DNA of 64,000 bases. It comes from an uncultured Eubacterium sp. (lineage in GTDB: Bacteria; Bacillota; Clostridia; Lachnospirales; Lachnospiraceae). Positions within the stretch are counted from its first letter, which is position 1. Each line of letters starts with the position of its first letter. A program made the position numbers and the translations under genes. The notes under the pieces are model-generated. The model saw only the letters and a program-made list of their open reading frames with translations, made no database searches and was not told the origin of the DNA. The DNA lies in NCBI GenBank assembly GCA_905235555.1, contig CAJOMD010000008.1, positions 1 through 64,000 on the forward strand, given 5' to 3'. Below are positions 18,465 to 26,929 of this stretch, piece after piece.

Positions 18465-19715
18465 TTATTTTTTATATTTAGTACCTCTTCCATTGCCAAT
18501 AGCTTCTATATATTTATACTCTTTCAAAGAATTAAGAATTCTTATAACCTTGTCTCTACTAAAGCCTGTCTTTTCTGCAATCTCGCTACTTGCAAGCTGT
18601 CTACCGTTGTCAAGAGTGCCATATACTGTCTCCTCGGCTATAGTCATGGATGGTTTATCTGCTAGTACTGGTAAGATTATCATTATTGTACTATCAGTAA
18701 TGTCAAAATAAGGTGAAACTCCTGAATCAGAATATGCATCTACTATTTTTCTAACTCCTGTTCCAAACATTTCGATGTAGCCTAATCTAGAAAAAACACT
18801 TGCCAAGATAGGATTTCTAAATGATGATGATCTATCTTTTAAATAGTCATTTTTAGTAAATCCTTTTGGTAATCCTCCAAAAGAAGTAATCTCGATTCTA
18901 TCATCATACATAGCTATTCTTGTATGACCATTCACATCCCACACTCTATGTATAAGAGCATTAGCAACAGCCTCTCTAAATGCTTCCTCTGGAATTTTTT
19001 CCTTTGTATTCCTGTAAAACCCCTCTACCCTATCAAATTGGTAGTATCTTCTATAAACATCTATAGCCTCATTATACTGGCTAATAATGGACTTGTGCTG
19101 AATGGTTACTCTGTCTAAAATGTCATTAATACTATCTCCGAACCTCGCAATATCTATACCAAAGAATCCATTCTCATCAGATAATAGTTCTGCTGCTAAA
19201 TTAAATCTACCCTTCCTATCATAAAGTCCTAATGTTTTTAAAATATCATCATTAATTTCCTCTATATCCAATTTCTCTTTAAGTTTTCCTTCTAATACTT
19301 TAAAGGTCAGTTTTTCTCGTTTACTAGGAAGTTCCTCATAATTCATATTACTCCCCTCTAAAGCCAGTCTTTTCAACTCAAAAGAATCCACTTCCACAGT
19401 AGATGTTTCATTTCTTATATATGCTTTTCCTTTATACCAATATGGTTTATGGAGTCCTTCTTCCACTTTAAGTGTAATTACTTTCGTTCTTCTATTTACA
19501 TCTAAAGTATATGTAGGTCTAGGATTAAAACTGTCATTAATTTTATTTTCAATCTGAGAACATACTTCATCAGGGTCCTTTACACCCACTTCTTTTCCAT
19601 CATCAGTTATTCCAAACTTAATTTCACCGTCCTCATAATTGGCAAAAGCGCTGACAGTCTTTAAAAATGTGTCTGTCAACGTCTCTTTAAACTCTAAAAC
19701 ATTACTTTCTTTCAT
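18465..19715 (-). CDS. AlbA_2/Schlafen-type ATP-binding protein with winged helix
   Basis: The N-terminus carries an AlbA_2 (Schlafen-like) domain: ESNVLEFKETL, then GEIKFGITDDGKEVG and the R-N-E-T-S-T pattern near residue 120. An HATPase_c_4-type region follows (PEEAFREAVANALIHRVWDV...RIEITSFGGLP), and the C-terminus is a winged helix-turn-helix (SSEIAEKTGFSRDKVIRILNSL). The family is annotated as RecG-like or transcriptional regulators. A DNA- or RNA-directed regulatory or defence role is plausible but unproven. The start was moved 22 codons inward, to the ATG with a strong SD (AAGGAGGG), because the ORF-track start lies inside the promoter. The wHTH and the palindrome upstream suggest autoregulation. 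Confidence 0.85.
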   Translation of the reverse strand: MKESNVLEFKETLTDTFLKTVSAFANYEDGEIKFGITDDGKEVGVKDPDEVCSQIENKINDSFNPRPTYTLDVNRRTKVITLKVEEGLHKPYWYKGKAYIRNETSTVEVDSFELKRLALEGSNMNYEELPSKREKLTFKVLEGKLKEKLDIEEINDDILKTLGLYDRKGRFNLAAELLSDENGFFGIDIARFGDSINDILDRVTIQHKSIISQYNEAIDVYRRYYQFDRVEGFYRNTKEKIPEEAFREAVANALIHRVWDVNGHTRIAMYDDRIEITSFGGLPKGFTKNDYLKDRSSSFRNPILASVFSRLGYIEMFGTGVRKIVDAYSDSGVSPYFDITDSTIMIILPVLADKPSMTIAEETVYGTLDNGRQLASSEIAEKTGFSRDKVIRILNSLKEYKYIEAIGNGRGTKYKK

Positions 19716-19752
19716 ACTTTTTCCCTCCTTGTCGTAATTTTTAGTTATAATT

Positions 19753-19781
19753 AGTGTAGCACTCTTGCAACAAAAATGCAA
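19753..19781 (-). promoter_or_regulatory. Predicted promoter of the AlbA_2 gene
   Basis: On the minus strand, -35 TTGCAT, a 17-nt spacer and -10 TACACT (with an upstream TG dinucleotide) lie ~40 nt before the start. The -35 lies inside the proximal arm of the palindrome. Confidence 0.65.
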
Positions 19782-19801
19782 CGCAAAAATTTGCGTTGCA
19801 T
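19776..19801. promoter_or_regulatory. 26-bp palindromic operator candidate
   Basis: Perfect 12-bp arms ATGCAACGCAAA and TTTGCGTTGCAT around a central AA overlap the -35 box of the AlbA_2 gene. A further TTGCAAC half-site lies next to it. The position fits a repressor site. Confidence 0.75.
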
Positions 19802-19807
19802 TTAGTA

Positions 19808-19911
19808 TTATTGCTCAAAATCAATCAGTTTTACATGATTGTTATCTACAATAACATTCTTTGGCTGAATATCTCTAACTTTTTGAGGACCTTAAACTTG
19901 TTCCCCAGTTT
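19808..19911 (-). pseudogene. Fragment of a protein-kinase-like gene
   Basis: On the minus strand, a 23-codon stretch ends in TAA and reads VRDIQPKNVIVDNNHVKL IDFEQ. This is the catalytic-loop and metal-binding signature of eukaryotic-like kinases (HRDxxPxN...xDF[GE]). Upstream, another frame reads NKFKVLKKL, so the fragment is frameshifted. There is no start codon, and the rest of a kinase is missing. It follows the GH18 stop codon directly. I read it as the decayed 3' end of a kinase gene left after a rearrangement. Confidence 0.55.
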
Positions 19912-21684
19912 TTATTCATTCTCATCAATGATATTCCAAATACTATCTTTCTCTTGGCCTAATGCCCAGTAAGCATTACCACCTAGTTTGTATTTCTTTG
20001 TTAGTTTAAGTCTAGACTTCATAGATGTGGCATCTTCTAGCCAGAGTTCATAAGTGGTAGCACCTTTCTCCCAAGTTGCATAGTTTTGTCCTGTCGTCTT
20101 ATCAAATGTAGGTTTTACTTTTGCATCTTTCCATGCTTTTTCCGCTTTGTTCATAGTAAGTGCTTGCGAATTCAAATAATAATTTCCATCCGCTGCATCT
20201 TCCACAAATGTTCCTTTGTTTGTGCCTTTGCCCTCTGGGGTCATTTCCCAAAGTCTTGTAAAAAATGGAATCCCATTTATAATTCTGTTTGATTCTCCAA
20301 TCTGCTCTATTGAATTGGTAATAGCGTTTTCCATAAATTCTAATGAGGAAACAGATCCTGCCTCATCATCGCCAGCATTATGTTCATCATAGTTCATAAA
20401 GATTACGTAGTCCGCAATCTTGTACTGCTGCTTCCAATCGTAATAAGCAGTATGTCCCATTGCAGCATAGTTATCCACCGACAAAGTAATTCTATTCTTT
20501 CTACACTCTACTGACATTTCTCTTAGGAACTGTAAGTAATCTTTAGCCACAGATTCTGTCACAAACTCAAAGTCAATATTTATTCCGTCCACTCCCAATC
20601 CGTCTATGCTGTCCATCAAACTAGAAATTAATCTCTGTCGTGAACTTGTATGAGTTAGGACATAATGATTAATCTTCTTACTTTTGAAATCATCCAAAAG
20701 CGCCCAAACTTCCATTCCATTTTTGTGAGCAGTCTTGATATAGTCATTATTCGCTCTCGAGACTAGTCCTCCATTTTTACTTTCCATCTCAAACCATGTA
20801 GGAGAAATAACATTTACTCCCTCCACATGTTTGATTTCATATTTAAGGTTTGCGTTTGCTGATTGATTGTAAACCGCATCCCAGACTAAATTCACTCCGT
20901 CTTTAATTAGCTGATGGTTATATGTATCATCATCACTTTTGTAAACAGATGTCAATGTCTGTACATCATCCACATACTTTGTTGGAACAAAACCAATAAG
21001 TCCGCCCACAGCTTTTACTTTGTCCCAGTTTTCACCTTCTTCTATAATCTTAACTTTAGTTCCTTCTTTAAGTTCTTTGACGATGAGATTTTGATAATCA
21101 CCATTTGTTCTCATCTCAATGTCATCATCCAATGTGCCCTCTTTCACTTTTCCAGATTTGTAGTTTAGACTTATGATAGCTGGACATTTTTTCTTAGGCT
21201 CAAATAATTTGTATTCAGCATTGATACAGTCAGTCACAAAATCTAGATTCACATAACAGTTTCCCTTTTCCACAAAAGAAATCTGATAATCTTTTGATTC
21301 TCCATTTGCTAGTTCACTCTTTCCTATTTCAGAGGTTATGACCTCAGTGGCGTTTGTAAACATTACAAGTCCTTCATTTTTATCATAATAAAATCTATCA
21401 TCCACATTGCTTTTTAAACTATCAATATTTACGAAGCAGTCACCATTTTTTACAATGCCATACTCCTCAGCATAGTTATCCTCAAATGCCACCGCTGCCA
21501 CATCTCCTTCGTCGGAAGTAAATTTAACTTCCTTTCCACTGGAATTTTCTTCAGTCAAATTCATATACCAGAAAAGATCCGTGTGACCTTTGTTAGTTTT
21601 CTTAAATAAATCACATCCGGCTATGCCAAAGACCATAGCTAGCGCTAGCAACATTACTATTGTTCTTTTTAAAAATGTTTTCAT
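19912..21684 (-). CDS. GH18-family lipoprotein with SH3-like domain
   Basis: This exported lipoprotein (lipobox GIAGC after a hydrophobic signal, lipidated Cys ~24) has an N-terminal copper-amine-oxidase-like/SH3b portion. That portion includes the SH3-type stretch NGDYQNLIVKELKEGTKVKI...VPTKYVDD (~190-240). A glycoside hydrolase family 18 barrel follows (~265-585), with the catalytic DGINIDFE motif and YDEHNAGD. Such proteins cleave N-acetylglucosamine polymers, and related ones act on spore or cell-wall peptidoglycan. Membrane-anchored cell-wall hydrolysis is the likely role (inference). It has its own promoter and a long structured leader. Confidence 0.88.
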   Translation of the reverse strand: MKTFLKRTIVMLLALAMVFGIAGCDLFKKTNKGHTDLFWYMNLTEENSSGKEVKFTSDEGDVAAVAFEDNYAEEYGIVKNGDCFVNIDSLKSNVDDRFYYDKNEGLVMFTNATEVITSEIGKSELANGESKDYQISFVEKGNCYVNLDFVTDCINAEYKLFEPKKKCPAIISLNYKSGKVKEGTLDDDIEMRTNGDYQNLIVKELKEGTKVKIIEEGENWDKVKAVGGLIGFVPTKYVDDVQTLTSVYKSDDDTYNHQLIKDGVNLVWDAVYNQSANANLKYEIKHVEGVNVISPTWFEMESKNGGLVSRANNDYIKTAHKNGMEVWALLDDFKSKKINHYVLTHTSSRQRLISSLMDSIDGLGVDGINIDFEFVTESVAKDYLQFLREMSVECRKNRITLSVDNYAAMGHTAYYDWKQQYKIADYVIFMNYDEHNAGDDEAGSVSSLEFMENAITNSIEQIGESNRIINGIPFFTRLWEMTPEGKGTNKGTFVEDAADGNYYLNSQALTMNKAEKAWKDAKVKPTFDKTTGQNYATWEKGATTYELWLEDATSMKSRLKLTKKYKLGGNAYWALGQEKDSIWNIIDENE

Positions 21685-21707
21685 ATTTATCCTCCGATAT
21701 TTTTAAA

Positions 21708-21731
21708 GTGCCGGCGCTTTTGCACCGGCAC
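21708..21731 (-). promoter_or_regulatory. GC-rich hairpin in the GH18 gene leader
   Basis: GTGCCGG pairs with CCGGCAC around a short loop at the end of a ~145-nt leader, followed by TTTAAAAATATC and then the SD. The surrounding leader matches no riboswitch class I recognise. It may be an attenuator or an mRNA-stabilising hairpin. Confidence 0.5.
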
Positions 21732-21836
21732 ATACAAGTCGTTAAACTCGCAGGGAACTCTTTTATAGAAGGTCAAGTCCGTAATGTATTAACCCTCTAG
21801 TTGTTGTTCACCTTTAGATCTGTTCTGTTCCGATTC

Positions 21837-21865
21837 ATTATAACATATGTTTTTATTACATACAA
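21837..21865 (-). promoter_or_regulatory. Predicted sigma-A promoter of the GH18 gene
   Basis: On the minus strand, TTGTAT, a 17-nt spacer and a perfect TATAAT place the start ~145 nt before the ATG. Confidence 0.75.
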
Positions 21866-21877
21866 TATGTGATTAAG

Positions 21878-22684
21878 TTATCTATAAATTAAAATGGCAG
21901 TGGCTACTGCCGCATTTAGAGATTCCACTTCCCCTTCCATTGGAATCTTTATTTTTTTATCAGCTAAACTTGCCACTTCATCACTTAAGCCATTCGCCTC
22001 ATTTCCGATTAGAAACGCTCTATCACTTGCTAAATCTACACTCGAAATATCTTCGCCATCCAAATGTGCTGCGTATGTAGTAACACCGCTTGCTTTTATC
22101 TTATTAACTGCTGTGCTCAAATCATCCACTACCACACATGGCACTCTAAAGATTGAGCCCATAGTTGAGCGAATAACTTTCGGATTATAAAGGTCTACTG
22201 TATCTGCGCTCATAACTACTGCACTTATACCAGCACCTTCCCCAGTTCTAATAATAGTTCCAAGGTTTCCTGGATCTTGAATTTTATCTAAAACCACTAT
22301 GCAGCTGTTTTCTTGGTCTCGGTTATTTAACACTTCTTCTAATGTGTACTCAGCCATTTTAACCACAGCTAAAACTCCTTGAGGATTAACTGTGTCAGAT
22401 AATTTCTTAAAAACATTATCTGCTACTATTGTATAGTCCACACGACTAAATAAGTCTGGGATATTGTCATATCTGTTATCAGTCGAACTTTCTTTTTCTA
22501 CATTTATATAAGTGTTCACAAAACTTTCGGACACATAAACAGAATCAATATCCATAGCTGGAATTTCTTTGAAAATTCTAATTCCTTCTACCACGAATAA
22601 GCCCTCAGTTTTTCTCTCCTTGGACTTCTCTCGCAGTTTCACTATTTTCTTGATTTGTTCATTGCTAGTAGATGTGATTATCAT
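21878..22684 (-). CDS. TrmH/SpoU-family RNA 2'-O-methyltransferase
   Basis: This 268-residue SPOUT-class methyltransferase uses SAM to methylate ribose in rRNA or tRNA. It has an N-terminal substrate-binding domain (IKKIVKLREKSKERKTEGLFVVEGIRI) and the trefoil-knot motifs NLGTIIRTGEGAG, VIRSTMGSIFRVP and IGNEANGLSDEV...IPMEGEVESLNAAVA. The target base cannot be deduced. Its ATG overlaps the dnaE TGA (ATGA), so it is translationally coupled to the polymerase gene. Confidence 0.92.
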   Translation of the reverse strand: MIITSTSNEQIKKIVKLREKSKERKTEGLFVVEGIRIFKEIPAMDIDSVYVSESFVNTYINVEKESSTDNRYDNIPDLFSRVDYTIVADNVFKKLSDTVNPQGVLAVVKMAEYTLEEVLNNRDQENSCIVVLDKIQDPGNLGTIIRTGEGAGISAVVMSADTVDLYNPKVIRSTMGSIFRVPCVVVDDLSTAVNKIKASGVTTYAAHLDGEDISSVDLASDRAFLIGNEANGLSDEVASLADKKIKIPMEGEVESLNAAVATAILIYR

Positions 22685-25600
22685 TTCACATTCTCCTCGC
22701 CATATATTTCTTTAAGTTTACTTATAAACTCTGATGAACCATTCACATTGAATTTTGCATCCATCTGTTTTGCTTGTTTTTCTTCTGCCAAGTAAACCAT
22801 CACTATGTCATTTCCATGATTGTCCCAAAGTAAATTTTCAAATTCTTTTTCTTTCTCAAAGTATTCATTCTTATTTTTGAACAATACCCAAATTTTAGAA
22901 GGCATATCATCAAATGAAGAAATGTTATTTGCAATAATTTTACCATCATTGTTTTCTTCTATCTGGGCTTCGCCCGAAACAAAGATTATCTGACCCTCTT
23001 CCATAAGAGTCCTGTACTGCTCGTACTGTCTTGGGAAAACAATTACTTCCACTGTTCCCACCAAATCTTCCAAAGTGACAAATGCCATCTGTTGCCCTTT
23101 CTTGGTGAACTTCTTCGTTAAATTACTAATAATTCCGCCCACAGTCACTTTGCTCTTGTCTTTAACCTTTGGATCTTCGCCCTCCTCAGGCTCGTTAAAG
23201 TCAATTGAAATATTTGTGATGTGACTCTTCCACTTATCTTCTAATTCATCAAGCGGATGTCCACTTACATATATTCCAAGAATTTCTTTTTCAAATTCTA
23301 AAAGTTGTTCTTTACCAAACTCTCCACAGTCTGGCAGTTTAACTTTGTATGCATCTTTAGTTTCATCATCTGCTATATCAAAGAATGAAACTTGGCCTTC
23401 CATAGCAGTCTTGTTTTCTTGAGAAATGCTGTCACAAATATCGTTGTAAACCATCATCATCTGTTTTCTAGTAGCGCCAAATGAATCGAATGCTCCACAT
23501 TTGATAAAGTTTTCAATTGCACGCTTGTTAACTCCATGCTGCATAGTTCTAGAAATGAATTCATCTATATCATTGAACTTTCCGTTTTTCTCGCGCTCTT
23601 CTATAATAGCTGAAATGATAGGACGACCGACACTCTTGATGGCAGTAAGTCCATATCTAATGCTATCACCTGCTGCTGAGAAATCGCTAAAGCCCTCATT
23701 TATATCTGGAGGCAAAATCTCGATTCCCATTGAGCGACATGAGTAAATGTACTCTGCCACTTTGGATGAATTATCCATAACAGATGAAAGCATAGCTGCC
23801 ATAAACTCTGTTGGATAATAGTATTTAAGATATGCTGTCTGATAGGCAACAACCGCATAAGCTGCCGCGTGAGATTTGTTAAACGCATACTTTGCAAAGT
23901 CTGTCATTTCGTCGTAAATCTTGTTTGCGATAGCCTCATCTATTCCGTTATTTACACATCCTTTGACGCCCTCGTCCTCATTACCGTAAACGAAGTTCTG
24001 ACGTTCTTTGTCCATAACTTCCTGCTTCTTCTTACTCATAGCACGGCGAAGCAAATCGCTTCGGCCAAGTGTATAGCCAGCCAAGTCACGTACTATTTGC
24101 ATAACCTGCTCTTGGTAAACGATACAACCGTAAGTAGGCTTAAGGATAGGCTCTAATTCTGGGCAATCGTATGTGACCGCATCCGGATTATTTTTGCCCT
24201 CTTCATATTTCGGAATAAAATCCATAGGGCCTGGGCGATACAACGAAATACCCGCAATCACATCTTCCAAAGTTTCAGGCTTAAGTTCTTTCATAAAACT
24301 CTTCATACCCGCACTCTCTAATTGGAAGATTCCTTCAGTATTTCCTGTTCCGATATAGCCTAGAACTTTCTTATCGTCGTAATCTATTTCTTTTAGGTTT
24401 ACCACATCGCCCTTGTTTTCTTTTATAAGGTCGATTGTATTTTGAATAACTGTTAGGTTTCGAAGACCGAGGAAATCCATTTTCAAAAGTCCAAGTTCTT
24501 CTAGCGTAGTCATAATGTACTGAGTGGTAATGGAACCATCGCTAGCTAGCGACAAAGGAACATACTCATCCACTGGTTTTGCACAGATAACTACACCGGC
24601 TGCGTGCATTGACGCATGGCGTGGAAGTCCCTCTAGTCTCATTGACATATCAATCAAGTATTTGACCTCAGGATCATTTTCGTATTCTACCTTTAGCTCG
24701 TTGCTAGTCTTTAAGGCTTCTGCCAAAGTAATATTAAGTTCATTTGGGATCATCTTTGCGATTTGATCGCATCTGGCATATGGCATATCAAGAACACGCC
24801 CTACATCTCTTACTACACCTTTAGCCTTAAGCGTACCAAACGTAACAATCTGAGCTACATGGTCTTTGCCGTACTTTTGTGCTACATAGTCTATTACTTC
24901 CTGGCGTCTCTCGATACAAAAGTCGATATCAATATCGGGCATTGATACACGCTCTGGATTTAAGAAACGCTCGAATAGCAAGTTGTAACGAACTGGCTCT
25001 ATGTCTGTTATTTCCAAACAGTATGATACGATACTTCCCGCTGCAGAACCACGACCTGGACCTACAGGGATTCCGTTTCTTTTTGCATAATCTATAAAAT
25101 CCCAAACAATCAAGAAATACTCGATGTATCCCATATCCTTGATTGTGTTTAACTCAAAGTTTAATCGCTCTTGAAGTTCTTCTTTTGTGGCATCGCACTT
25201 AGGATCTTCTTCTCCACGCATTATGGGGTATCTTTTCTCAATCCCCTTCTGGCAAAGTTCCTTTAAATATGTCCAAGGAGTGTAACCTTCAGGCACATCA
25301 AAATTAGGAAGCTTTGTAACACCAAACTCAAAGTCCACATTACATCTGTCTGCAATCTTCTGAGTATTCTCGAGTGCCTGTGGCGCATACTTAAACAGCT
25401 CCGCCATCTCCTCGGGACTCTTCAAATAATATTGACCACCCTCGTAGCGCATTCTGTCTTCATCGCTCTTTAGCTTGCCAGTCTGTATGCAAAGCAAAAT
25501 GTCATGTGCTTCCACATCGTCTTTGTATGTGTAGTGAACATCATTGGTGCAAACCAAGTCCACATTTATATCTTTGCTAAGCCTTAGTAACTGCTGATTT

Positions 25601-26157
25601 ACAGTCTGCTGCTCTGGAATTCCGTGATCTTGCATCTCAAGGAAATAGTTACCCTCGCCAAAGATTTTCAAATACTTTTCTGCTGCTTCTTTGCCCGCCT
25701 CGTAATCTTCTCTAGCCAAATGTCTTTGAACTTCACCAGCCAAGCAAGCACTTAGACAAATGATTCCCTCGTGGAACTCTTCTAGCACTTCGTAGTCCAC
25801 TCTAGGCTTGTAATAGAAACCATCCACAAAACCCTTTGATACAATCTTACAAAGATTCTCGTAACCCTTATTGTTTTCTGCAAGCAAAATGAGGTGATAG
25901 TATCTATCCTCACTCTCACCTGCTTCCTTATCAAACCTAGAACCTGGAGCCACATAAACCTCGCAGCCGATAATAGGCTTAATGCCCACATCATTGGCCG
26001 CACGATAAAAATCAATCGCGCCATACATCACACCGTGATCTGTAATGGCAAGACTGTTCATTCCAAGCTCTTTGGCCTGCTTTGTAATCTCTTTAATTTT
26101 ACTTGAGCCGTCCAACAGACTATATTCCGTATGGACATGCAAATGTGTAAAATTCAT
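22681..26157 (-). CDS. dnaE: DNA polymerase III alpha subunit, DnaE type
   Basis: This is a replicative C-family polymerase. At 1158 residues it has an N-terminal PHP domain (HVHTEYSLLDG, ITDHGVMYGA), the catalytic palm motif MPDIDIDFC, finger and clamp-binding regions, and a C-terminal OB-fold (VTVGGIISNLTKKFTKKGQQMAFVTLEDL). The PHP metal residues look intact. In Firmicutes it works alongside PolC. It begins ~20 nt after the terminator of the preceding gene with an AGGGAG SD. I find no separate strong promoter in that gap, so its transcription may rely on read-through. Confidence 0.96.
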   Translation of the reverse strand: MNFTHLHVHTEYSLLDGSSKIKEITKQAKELGMNSLAITDHGVMYGAIDFYRAANDVGIKPIIGCEVYVAPGSRFDKEAGESEDRYYHLILLAENNKGYENLCKIVSKGFVDGFYYKPRVDYEVLEEFHEGIICLSACLAGEVQRHLAREDYEAGKEAAEKYLKIFGEGNYFLEMQDHGIPEQQTVNQQLLRLSKDINVDLVCTNDVHYTYKDDVEAHDILLCIQTGKLKSDEDRMRYEGGQYYLKSPEEMAELFKYAPQALENTQKIADRCNVDFEFGVTKLPNFDVPEGYTPWTYLKELCQKGIEKRYPIMRGEEDPKCDATKEELQERLNFELNTIKDMGYIEYFLIVWDFIDYAKRNGIPVGPGRGSAAGSIVSYCLEITDIEPVRYNLLFERFLNPERVSMPDIDIDFCIERRQEVIDYVAQKYGKDHVAQIVTFGTLKAKGVVRDVGRVLDMPYARCDQIAKMIPNELNITLAEALKTSNELKVEYENDPEVKYLIDMSMRLEGLPRHASMHAAGVVICAKPVDEYVPLSLASDGSITTQYIMTTLEELGLLKMDFLGLRNLTVIQNTIDLIKENKGDVVNLKEIDYDDKKVLGYIGTGNTEGIFQLESAGMKSFMKELKPETLEDVIAGISLYRPGPMDFIPKYEEGKNNPDAVTYDCPELEPILKPTYGCIVYQEQVMQIVRDLAGYTLGRSDLLRRAMSKKKQEVMDKERQNFVYGNEDEGVKGCVNNGIDEAIANKIYDEMTDFAKYAFNKSHAAAYAVVAYQTAYLKYYYPTEFMAAMLSSVMDNSSKVAEYIYSCRSMGIEILPPDINEGFSDFSAAGDSIRYGLTAIKSVGRPIISAIIEEREKNGKFNDIDEFISRTMQHGVNKRAIENFIKCGAFDSFGATRKQMMMVYNDICDSISQENKTAMEGQVSFFDIADDETKDAYKVKLPDCGEFGKEQLLEFEKEILGIYVSGHPLDELEDKWKSHITNISIDFNEPEEGEDPKVKDKSKVTVGGIISNLTKKFTKKGQQMAFVTLEDLVGTVEVIVFPRQYEQYRTLMEEGQIIFVSGEAQIEENNDGKIIANNISSFDDMPSKIWVLFKNKNEYFEKEKEFENLLWDNHGNDIVMVYLAEEKQAKQMDAKFNVNGSSEFISKLKEIYGEENVK

Positions 26158-26170
26158 AAAACTCCCTATT

Positions 26171-26207
26171 GTAAAAAACTTCCGGAAACTAATGATCCCG
26201 GAAGTTT
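26171..26207 (-). terminator. Rho-independent terminator upstream of dnaE
   Basis: A 10-bp stem (AAACTTCCGG / CCGGAAGTTT), 12-nt loop and a T6 tail on the minus strand end the transcript of the 26218-26853 membrane protein gene. Confidence 0.88.
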
Positions 26208-26217
26208 GTACTTTCGA

Positions 26218-26853
26218 TTATCTATTTCTTCGTATCGAAGCCTCCAAAACAAATGCCTCAAAAACAAATATTGCCAACGTTGGTAGTGCGGTAATACAAC
26301 CATATATTAGTGATTCTTTAATATTAGAATCTCTTAACAGTAGCCCATTTGATACTATCTGTCCAACAATAGCTAGCAATAATACTGTCGATAATTTATC
26401 CAAAAATCTCATTAATCCTAACTCTCGTAGGATATACAAACACATAACTATTAGAAGTATAACTTGCGAAATAAAATAAACTAAACAGTTAGCCTTCTGT
26501 GTGCTAGATCTAATAAGGTCTGTAGATGCGAAGATGTAAATACATGCAACTACTTGAATCAAGTTATAAACTGCCATAAATAAATATGCAAACTTGAGTA
26601 GTCCTTTAGATTTTCCTCCAATAAGGTCAATCGCCATAAGAAGTAAGCCTATACAAGCCAACAAGCAGATAACACCCACTGTGATGTGAGATAACTGTCT
26701 TACCTTCTCCACTTTATCTAGCTGATCTCCACCTGTTATTTTCATAATATAGATTGTGCCTGTGCAAGTAGTAGGCTCTTTTGCCATAAAAATAAGTGCA
26801 GCTTCACCTAGAAGTACAAAAAAGTATACAAAAATTGCTCTTACTCTGCTCAT
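26218..26853 (-). CDS. Multi-pass membrane protein of unknown function
   Basis: About six hydrophobic helices in ~211 residues (e.g. FVYFFVLLGEAALIFMA, ITVGVICLLACIGLLLMAIDLI, IFVFEAFVLEAS) indicate an integral membrane protein. I recognise no motif or family. The ORF-track start (MTTRIIC...) lies upstream of the SD. The ATG at 26851-26853 (MSRVRAIF) has GGAGATGATTTT before it and is preferred. It is transcribed from its own promoter after whiA and ends at a strong terminator. Confidence 0.7.
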   Translation of the reverse strand: MSRVRAIFVYFFVLLGEAALIFMAKEPTTCTGTIYIMKITGGDQLDKVEKVRQLSHITVGVICLLACIGLLLMAIDLIGGKSKGLLKFAYLFMAVYNLIQVVACIYIFASTDLIRSSTQKANCLVYFISQVILLIVMCLYILRELGLMRFLDKLSTVLLLAIVGQIVSNGLLLRDSNIKESLIYGCITALPTLAIFVFEAFVLEASIRRNR

Positions 26854-26887
26854 AAAATCATCTCCGATACAAATAATCCTAGTAGTC

Positions 26888-26917
26888 ATTTTACTACACT
26901 ATAACTGCCTTTGTCAA
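26888..26917 (-). promoter_or_regulatory. Predicted promoter of the 26218-26853 membrane protein gene
   Basis: On the minus strand, a perfect TTGACA and an 18-nt spacer precede TAAAAT, ~35 nt before the ATG chosen. Confidence 0.65.
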
Positions 26918-26929
26918 AAGGCTACAAAC

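Noticed and set aside
19716-19781. First 22 codons of the AlbA_2 ORF
   Set aside because: They lie in the promoter and palindrome; the SD supports the later ATG.
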